This document shows, one piece after another, positions 58,038 to 64,000 of a stretch of DNA of 64,000 nt (positions are counted from its first letter, which is position 1; each line of letters starts with the position of its first letter). The notes beneath the pieces were generated by a model. It was not told where the DNA came from and did no database searches. It saw only the letters and a list, made by a program, of their open reading frames with translations. The position numbers were made by a program, and so were the translations under genes. Origin of the DNA: Arenimonas sp049195245. GTDB taxonomy: Bacteria > Pseudomonadota > Gammaproteobacteria > Xanthomonadales > Xanthomonadaceae. Location: the NCBI RefSeq assembly GCF_049195245.1, contig NZ_JBMIRR010000022.1, positions 150,291 through 214,290 of the forward strand, read 5' to 3'.

Positions 58038-60083
58038 ATGAGCACTAATCCGCGCTCGTTCACCGACAAGCTTACGAATTTCGGCCTGGGCTTCTGGGCA
58101 TTGATCCTGGTGATCTCGCTCGCCGTCCTGGGTGCGAACTTCGCCGCCAGCGGCTACTACAGCGGCCAGGAAGCGAAGGCTCAGGCGCTCACCGCCGACC
58201 TGCAGGTGCTTTCGCAGCAGCTGGCGAAATACACCCAGGAAGCCGTCGACGGCAACGCCGACGCCTTCACGGAGTTCAAGGCGACCAAGACCCGAATCGA
58301 TTCGATCGTCAACGCACTGCGCAGCGGCAGCGATGCCGAGGGCGTTCCGGCGTACGAGGGCAATCCGAACGCACTGGGCGTGAGCAGCGCGCTGTCCAAG
58401 GTCACCGAGACCTGGACGCCGATGGCGGCCGCTGCCGAGCGCATCACCGAAAGCGAGGAAGAGGTGCTCAACCTCGCCGACACCGCCGCGCAGTTCACCG
58501 CCCGCGTGCCGCGCCTGGCCTTCCAGCTCGACGAGGTGGGCCGCTCGCTCACCGACGCCAATGCCCCGGCCTCTCAGATCTCCATCGCCAACCGCCAGCT
58601 CGTGCTGGCTGACCGCATGTCGCGCCGCGTGACGGAAATCGTGGCCGGCGGTGAAAACGCCGTGTCGGCGGCCGACGCGCTGTCCCGCGACGCCGGCGTG
58701 TTCGCCGCGGTGCTGCAGGGCTTCCGCGACGGCAACGCCGAAGCGGGTTACAACAAGATCACCACGCCGGGCGGCATCGCCAACCTGCAGGCGGCCGAAG
58801 CGCTGTATGCAGAAGCCCAGGCCGACCTGGACGTGATCCTGGAAGCCGCGGCCGACCTGGCCGAGGTGCAGAGCGCCGCGACCCAGATCTCCGAGGAGTC
58901 CAACGTCCTGCTCGAGAACTCGCAGGCGCTGTTCACCAGCTTCGACAACATCAACTACGCCCGTGTGTTCCCGAACAACTACTGGGCTATCGGCGGCGGC
59001 ATCGGCGCCGTGGTCGGCCTGGTCGGACTGCTGTTCACCATCTTCCGCGACCAGCGTCGCCGCCTCGGCACCACGCAGGAGCTCAACCAGCGCAACCAGG
59101 AGGCCATTCTGCGCCTGCTGGACGAAATGGGTTCGCTCGCCGAAGGCGACCTGACGGTCAAGGCCACGGTCACCGAGGACATCACCGGCGCGATCGCCGA
59201 CTCCATCAACTTCGCGGTGGAAGCGCTGCGATCCCTGGTGTCCACCATTAACGAAACGGCCGTGCAGGTCGCCGCCGCCGCCCAGGAAACGCAGGCCACC
59301 GCCATGCACCTGGCCGAGGCCGCCGAACACCAGGCCCAGCAGATCACCAGCGCGTCGGCGCAGATCAACGAAATCGCATCGTCCATCGACGAGGTGTCGA
59401 AGAACTCCGCCGAATCGGCCGACGTGGCGCAGCGCTCCGTGCAGATCGCCGCCAAGGGCGCCGAAGTGGTGCGCCAGACGATCCAGGGCATGGACAACAT
59501 CCGTGACCAGATCCAGGAGACCTCGAAGCGAATCAAGCGACTGGGTGAAAGCTCCCAGGAAATCGGCTCGATCGTGGAGCTGATCAACGACATCTCCGAA
59601 CAGACGAACATCCTGGCGCTCAACGCCGCCATTCAGGCCGCGTCCGCCGGTGAGGCGGGCCGCGGCTTCGCGGTGGTGGCCGACGAAGTGCAGCGACTCG
59701 CGGAACGCGCCTCGAACGCGACCAAGCGAATCGAGGCCCTGGTGCAGACCATTCAGTCCGACACCAACGAAGCCGTCAGCTCGATGGAACAGACCACCGC
59801 GGAAGTGGTGGCCGGTGCCCGACTGGCCGAGGACGCGGGCCTGGCCCTGGGCGAAATTGAAAAGGTGTCCAACGACCTCGCGGACCTGATTCAGAACATC
59901 TCCCAGGCAGCCCGCCAGCAGTCCACTGCGGCGACCAACATCACGGCCACCATGAGCGTGATTCAGGAGATCACCACGCAGACGTCGCAGGGTGCGAACC
60001 AGACCGCGGAGTCGATCGGAAACCTCGCCCAGTTGGCCGCCGACCTGCGCCGATCGGTCGCGGACTTCAAGCTGCCGGGCTGA
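58038..60083 (+). CDS. pilJ: Pilus methyl-accepting chemoreceptor PilJ
   Basis: Inner-membrane receptor of the Pil-Chp pathway. The 681-residue protein has TM1 (~16-38, FWALILVISLAVLGANFAA), a long all-helical periplasmic domain that looks internally duplicated (TADLQVLSQQLAKYTQEAVD; ANRQLVLADRMSRRVTEIVA), TM2 (~318-340, AIGGGIGAVVGLVGLLFTIF), HAMP, and the signalling tip SEQTNILALNAAIQAASAGE then AGRGFAVVADEVQRLAERAS. No pentapeptide tether is evident. 62 bases after pilI and 79 before chpA. Confidence 0.97.
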   Translation: MSTNPRSFTDKLTNFGLGFWALILVISLAVLGANFAASGYYSGQEAKAQALTADLQVLSQQLAKYTQEAVDGNADAFTEFKATKTRIDSIVNALRSGSDAEGVPAYEGNPNALGVSSALSKVTETWTPMAAAAERITESEEEVLNLADTAAQFTARVPRLAFQLDEVGRSLTDANAPASQISIANRQLVLADRMSRRVTEIVAGGENAVSAADALSRDAGVFAAVLQGFRDGNAEAGYNKITTPGGIANLQAAEALYAEAQADLDVILEAAADLAEVQSAATQISEESNVLLENSQALFTSFDNINYARVFPNNYWAIGGGIGAVVGLVGLLFTIFRDQRRRLGTTQELNQRNQEAILRLLDEMGSLAEGDLTVKATVTEDITGAIADSINFAVEALRSLVSTINETAVQVAAAAQETQATAMHLAEAAEHQAQQITSASAQINEIASSIDEVSKNSAESADVAQRSVQIAAKGAEVVRQTIQGMDNIRDQIQETSKRIKRLGESSQEIGSIVELINDISEQTNILALNAAIQAASAGEAGRGFAVVADEVQRLAERASNATKRIEALVQTIQSDTNEAVSSMEQTTAEVVAGARLAEDAGLALGEIEKVSNDLADLIQNISQAARQQSTAATNITATMSVIQEITTQTSQGANQTAESIGNLAQLAADLRRSVADFKLPG

Positions 60084-60162
60084 TGCCCGGAACCGGTTTG
60101 TCAACGGCACAACCATGTCGCGTGCGCCCAACCGGGCGTCCGTGCACTGACAGGACCTCGGC

Positions 60163-63100
60163 ATGAGGCTGCACGAAAACATCGATTTCACCACGCTCAC
60201 TTGGGTCAAGCCCGAGCTCGACGAGACCTTGCGCCAGGCACGCCAGGCGCTGGAGGCCTACGTCGAGGAAGGCGAGGACCCCGGCCAGCTCAAGGCCTGC
60301 GCGACCTACCTGCACCAGGTGCAGGGCACACTGCGCATGGTCGAACTCTACGGCGCCGCCATGGTGGCCGAGGAGATGGAGCACCTGGCCAGCGCCCTGG
60401 TCGAGGGCAAGGTCGCCGAGCGGGAAACCGGCTACGCGGCGCTGATGCGCGGCATCGTGCAGCTGCCCGACTACCTCGAGCGCCTGCAGAGCGGCCATCG
60501 CGACATCCCGATCGTGCTGCTGCCGCTGCTCAACGAGCTGCGTGAGCCGCGCGGCGAGAAGGGCCTGTCCGAGTCGGTGCTGTTTTCGCCCGACCTGTCG
60601 CGTCCGCTGCCCGTCACCGCCGCCGGCCCGGCCGCGCCGCTGCCGCCGGAAGAGCTCAAGCGCCGCGCCGACACCCTGCGCAACCTGTTCCAGGGCGCGC
60701 TGCTGCGCTGGCTCAAGGATGACAACAGCGCCGCGACCATCCGCGACCTCACCGACGTCTGCGAACAGCTGGTGCCGATCACCGACGCCGAGCATGCGCG
60801 CCGCCTGTTCTGGGTCGCCGCCGGCACGCTGGACGCGCTGGCCAAGAATGCCTTCGAGGCCTCCAAGCCGCTCAAGCAGGCGCTGGCCAAGGTCGAGCGC
60901 GAAATCAAGCGCCTCGCCGAGGGCGGCGATGCCGCGTTCCGTACCGATCCGCCGCTGGAGCTGACGCGCCAGCTGCTTTATTTCGTGGCCCACGCGCCCA
61001 CCGACCACGGCCGCATCGGCGAGATCCGCCAGGTGTTCGGCCTGGGCGAATACATCCCCAGCGAGTCCGAGCTGGCGCATGCCCGCGGCAGCCTCAGTGG
61101 CCGCAACCGCGCGCTGCTGTCCACGGTGGCCCTGGCGATCAAGGAAGACCTGCTGCGGGTGAAGGACGCGCTCGACCTGCACCTGCGCACGCCCGATGCC
61201 GCCGCGGTCGGCCTCAACGACCAGGTCGAGGCGCTCGACCGCGTCGCCGACACCCTGGGCATGCTGGGCCTCGGCGTGCCGCGCCGCGTGGTCCAGGACC
61301 AGCGCACCGCCATCCATGCCATTGTCAGCGGCCAGCGTGCCGCCGACGAATCGGCCCTGCTCGACATCGCCGGCGCGCTGCTCTACGTCGAAGCTTCTCT
61401 CGACGACCAGGTCGCCCGCCTGGGCGAAGCCGACGCGGCTACCGATGCCCCGGCGGACGAGTCGGCCCTGCCCAGCTCCGAGGCCCGCAAGGTGCTCGAA
61501 GTGGTGGTCAAGGAAGCCATCGGCAATTTCGCGCAGGCCCGCCAGTGCTTCGTGGCTTTCGTGGAAACCCATTGGGACCACGCCCAGCTGGCCGACGTTC
61601 CGCGCCTGCTGGACGAAGTGTCCGGCGCGCTGCGCATCCTTGAACTCGTCGAGGCGCCGCAGTACCTCACCGCCGTGCGCCGCTTCACCGAGAGTGAACT
61701 GCTGCGTCGCCATCGCGTGCCCAACGGCCAGCAGATGGATCGCCTGGCCGATGCGCTGGCCAGCCTGGAGTACTACCTCGAGGCCCTGCGCGACCGTCGC
61801 CCCAAGCGCGAGCAGATACTGGAAGTCGCCAAGCAAAACCTTGAGTCGCTGGGCTACTGGCCGCTGCCGGCCGAGGACCTGATGCCGGCGCCGGCGCCCC
61901 GTGCGGCGGCGATCGCGGCGGCCGTCGTTGCACCGGCGGTGGCCAAGCCGCCGGCCGCGGAACCCGCGGCCGAAGCGGCTCCCGCGCCCGTTTCCACGGC
62001 GCCGGCGGTGGTCGCTCCGGAGCCGGAGCCCGAGCCCGTGTCCGCACCCGAACCGGTGCTGGCGTTCGCGCCGCCGGCCGATGGCGCCGAGACTGCGCCC
62101 GTGGCCGAGGCACCGGTCGCCGCCGCATCCGCGCCGTCCGCGCCCGTCGGCGGCGCTTACCCGCAGATCCCGGGCTTCGATGGCTCCAGCGACGAGATCG
62201 ACGACGAAATCCGCGAGGTCTTCCTGGAGGAGTTCCAGGAGGAAATCGGCAACCTCGAGCAGCTGCTGCCGACCTGGCGCAGCCGTCCCGACAATACCGA
62301 ACAGCTGCGGCCCATCCGCCGCGTCTTCCACACCCTCAAGGGCAGCGGGCGCCTGGTCGGCGCCAAGGCCTTGGGCGAGTTCAGCTGGAAGATCGAGAGC
62401 ATGCTCAACCGCGTGCTCGACGGCACCCGCACCGCCAGCCCGGCGGTGGTGTCGCTGATCGAGAACGCGTTCAACACGCTGCCCCTGCTGCGCGCCGCGC
62501 TGCAGGGCGAGGCCGTGCACGCCGACCTGGAAGGCATCCAGGCCCTGGCCGACCGCGTCGCCGCCGGCGAGGAAGTGATCTACCAGCCGCAGCCGGTTGC
62601 GCCTGCGATCAGCAGCGCGCCTGCGGCCGCGGCGGTCGAGGCCGCGCCGGAGCCCGCGCTGGTCGCGGAGCCGGAGCCCGTGCACGAGCCCGCGGTTGAA
62701 GCGGCCTCCGTTGCCGACGAGGGTGGAGAAGAGCAGGGCGGCTTCGCGATCGATCCGGTCCTGTTCGAGATCCTCAAGCCCGAAGTGGCCGGACATCTCG
62801 AGACCGTGGACGCCTGGCTGGCGCAGTGCGCCGCACGCGGCCCGCAGCCGGTCACCGACCAGCTGCTGCGCGCCGTCCACACGATGAACGGTGCCTTCGC
62901 GATGACCGAGGTCACCGCGTTGACCGAAGTGACCGCGCCGCTGGAAGGCTTCATGAAACGCTCGCTGGCCAGCCAGCGTACCCCCGGTGCCGACGGCGTT
63001 GCCGCCGTGGCCGATGCGGCGTCCGCGATCCGCGAGGCCATCCTCGCGCTGGAACGTCCGCGTCCGGTGCTGCCGCATTTCAGCGCGCTGGCCGCGCGCG

Positions 63101-64000
63101 CCGCCGCGCTGCGCGATGGCCTGCCGGAATCCTCGGTGCCGATCCCGCTGCATCCGGAGGAAGTGGAGAGCGTGCTGCCGACGCCGGTGCCGATGGAAGC
63201 GCCCGATGTCTCCGGCCTGCCGCAGTTCGCCGACGACACCGACGCCGAACCGGAGTTCGAGCAGGAGCGGGTCTCGCTCGATGCCTTCCTGGAAGCGCCG
63301 GTCGCCGCCGATGAGCAGGCCCCGTCGCTGTCCATCACCGAAACCGATGCGGGCGATTTCGGCCCGACGCTCAGCCTGGACGACATCCTCGCCGCCGAAG
63401 CTGCGGTGGCCCGCGCCGCCGAAGCCGAGGCTGCTGAAGCGGCTGCAGCTGAAGCGGCTGCTGCCGAAGCTGCCGCTGCCGAAGCCGCCGCTGCCGAAGC
63501 CGCCGCTGCCGAAGCCGCCGCTGCCGAAGCTGCTGCTGCCGAAGCCGCTGCTGCTGAAGCCGCTGCCGCTGAAGCCGCCGCTGCCGAAGCTGCTGCTGCC
63601 GAAGCCGCTGCTGCTGAAGCCGCCGCCGCCGAAGCCGCTGCTGCCGAAGCGGCTGCTGCTGAAGCCGCGGCTGCCGAAGCCGCTGCCGCCGAGGCCGCTG
63701 CTGCCGAAGCCGCTGCTGCTGAAGCCGCCGCTGCCGAAGCCGCTGCTGCTGAAGCCGCCGCTGCCGAAGCCGCCGCTGCCGAAGCCGCCGCTGCCGAAGC
63801 CGCTGCCGCCGAAGCCGCTGCTGCCGAAGCCGCCGCTGCCGAAGCCGCCGCCGCCGAAGCCGCCGCCGCCGAAGCCGCTGCTGCCGAAGCCGCTGCCGCC
63901 GAGGCCGCTGCCGCCGAGGCCGCTGCTGAGGCCGCTGCCGCCGAGGCCGCTGCCGCCGAGGCCGCCGCCGCCGGGGCCGCCGCGGGGGGGGCGGCGGGGG
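60163..64000 (+). CDS. chpA: ChpA/PilL hybrid histidine kinase, 3' truncated by the window end
   Basis: CheA-like kinase of the Pil-Chp pathway; only the N-terminal ~1279 codons are visible, before the kinase, CheW and receiver domains. Hpt-type domains with phospho-accepting His: His 51 (YLHQVQGTLRMVEL), His 723 (VFHTLKGSGRLVG) and His 906 (AVHTMNGAFAMTE). Between them lie helical regions and an Ala/Pro linker (about 570-660). From residue 1092 the chain is a run of about 35 EAAAA units. ATG 60163 was chosen; the spacing to pilJ is 79 bases. The reading frame holds to the window end, but the last ~40 bases look unreliable. Confidence 0.95.
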   Translation, partial: MRLHENIDFTTLTWVKPELDETLRQARQALEAYVEEGEDPGQLKACATYLHQVQGTLRMVELYGAAMVAEEMEHLASALVEGKVAERETGYAALMRGIVQLPDYLERLQSGHRDIPIVLLPLLNELREPRGEKGLSESVLFSPDLSRPLPVTAAGPAAPLPPEELKRRADTLRNLFQGALLRWLKDDNSAATIRDLTDVCEQLVPITDAEHARRLFWVAAGTLDALAKNAFEASKPLKQALAKVEREIKRLAEGGDAAFRTDPPLELTRQLLYFVAHAPTDHGRIGEIRQVFGLGEYIPSESELAHARGSLSGRNRALLSTVALAIKEDLLRVKDALDLHLRTPDAAAVGLNDQVEALDRVADTLGMLGLGVPRRVVQDQRTAIHAIVSGQRAADESALLDIAGALLYVEASLDDQVARLGEADAATDAPADESALPSSEARKVLEVVVKEAIGNFAQARQCFVAFVETHWDHAQLADVPRLLDEVSGALRILELVEAPQYLTAVRRFTESELLRRHRVPNGQQMDRLADALASLEYYLEALRDRRPKREQILEVAKQNLESLGYWPLPAEDLMPAPAPRAAAIAAAVVAPAVAKPPAAEPAAEAAPAPVSTAPAVVAPEPEPEPVSAPEPVLAFAPPADGAETAPVAEAPVAAASAPSAPVGGAYPQIPGFDGSSDEIDDEIREVFLEEFQEEIGNLEQLLPTWRSRPDNTEQLRPIRRVFHTLKGSGRLVGAKALGEFSWKIESMLNRVLDGTRTASPAVVSLIENAFNTLPLLRAALQGEAVHADLEGIQALADRVAAGEEVIYQPQPVAPAISSAPAAAAVEAAPEPALVAEPEPVHEPAVEAASVADEGGEEQGGFAIDPVLFEILKPEVAGHLETVDAWLAQCAARGPQPVTDQLLRAVHTMNGAFAMTEVTALTEVTAPLEGFMKRSLASQRTPGADGVAAVADAASAIREAILALERPRPVLPHFSALAARAAALRDGLPESSVPIPLHPEEVESVLPTPVPMEAPDVSGLPQFADDTDAEPEFEQERVSLDAFLEAPVAADEQAPSLSITETDAGDFGPTLSLDDILAAEAAVARAAEAEAAEAAAAEAAAAEAAAAEAAAAEAAAAEAAAAEAAAAEAAAAEAAAAEAAAAEAAAAEAAAAEAAAAEAAAAEAAAAEAAAAEAAAAEAAAAEAAAAEAAAAEAAAAEAAAAEAAAAEAAAAEAAAAEAAAAEAAAAEAAAAEAAAAEAAAAEAAAAEAAAAEAAAEAAAAEAAAAEAAAAGAAAGGAAG
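63436..63960 (+). repeat. 15-bp tandem repeat encoding (Glu-Ala4)n within chpA
   Basis: About 35 units of the form GAA/GAG followed by four alanine codons (GCC, GCT, GCG). Units are in frame, with one unit missing an alanine (63916-63927). Nearly every change between units is synonymous at the third base, so the protein repeat is much more uniform than the DNA. The coded segment should form a long, regularly charged alpha-helix. It runs into G-rich degenerate sequence at the window end. Confidence 0.9.

Noticed and set aside
60067..63153. A very long open frame on the minus strand opposite chpA (over 1000 codons), with similar ones opposite pilJ, prfC and the TonB receptor
   Set aside because: High GC content keeps antisense frames open. 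These lack recognisable motifs, start sites or coding logic, while the plus-strand frames carry clear domains.
63436..63960. The regular 15-bp repeat considered as a CRISPR or non-coding satellite
   Set aside because: There are no spacers, the unit is in frame with chpA, and third-base changes are mostly synonymous, so it is a coding repeat.
1..64000. Search for tRNA, rRNA, retron, diversity-generating, toxin-antitoxin or phage-defence genes
   Set aside because: No acceptor-stem/T-loop patterns, reverse-transcriptase motifs, toxin pairs or nuclease-helicase sets were recognised on either strand.

Overview
The window is GC-rich, densely packed chromosomal DNA. It most resembles a Lysobacteraceae/Xanthomonadaceae gammaproteobacterium (Lysobacter, Luteimonas, Arenimonas or similar). 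This rests on recalled gene content and order: gshB next to pilG-pilI-pilJ-chpA with no pilH, yggS-proC divergent from pilT-pilU, aroK-aroB-(WGR)-hemE, and a SAM-riboswitch-controlled metX-metB-hom operon. No rRNA, tRNA, CRISPR array, prophage or transposase gene was recognised.

Region 1 (1-13.9 kb, all + strand) is a cell-surface polysaccharide locus. It holds a Wzx-type flippase cut by the window edge, five or more GT4/GT-B glycosyltransferases, a GNAT protein, a NodB-like polysaccharide deacetylase-type protein, an EpsG/Wzy-like polymerase, an ATP-grasp ligase, a YdjC/ChbG deacetylase and a VanZ-like multi-spanning protein. Most junctions overlap by 1-11 bases. Roughly the first 4.6 kb looks poorer in G+C than the rest, suggesting separately acquired DNA. 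The sugar product cannot be told from sequence.

Region 2 (14-22.5 kb) is mostly housekeeping: a small lipoprotein, an outer-membrane-type protein, hslO, mtgA, a polyprenyl-phosphate-type GT2, a CBS-domain protein, a hemolysin-III protein, prfC and a beta-propeller lipoprotein. Two non-coding inverted-repeat elements flank prfC.

Region 3 (22.6-26.1 kb) is a SAM riboswitch followed by metX-metB-hom. Region 4 (26.2-40.3 kb) holds a TonB-dependent receptor, an M23 peptidase, two diguanylate-cyclase-type proteins (MASE1-GGDEF-EAL and propeller-Y_Y_Y-GGDEF), sdaA, a glutaredoxin-like protein, a YceI/cytochrome b561/YceI operon and a hybrid histidine kinase.

Region 5 (40.3-49.7 kb) carries hemE, a WGR protein, aroB and aroK; then an SDR protein, dodecin, pdxH and a cobalamin-binding-like protein; then a minus-strand run of phosphotransferase, histidine phosphatase, DUF4426, proC and yggS. 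Region 6 (49.8-64 kb) is the twitching-motility end: pilT, pilU, a strong terminator, an outer-membrane protein, yqgE-ruvX-pyrB, a TonB-like protein, gshB, and the Pil-Chp operon pilG-pilI-pilJ-chpA. chpA runs off the right edge inside a long EAAAA pentapeptide repeat whose last ~40 bases look degraded.

I did not find a convincing new biological system. The most interesting items are the ChpA repeat, the three structured intergenic inverted repeats, the SAM-controlled homoserine/methionine operon and the surface-polysaccharide gene set.
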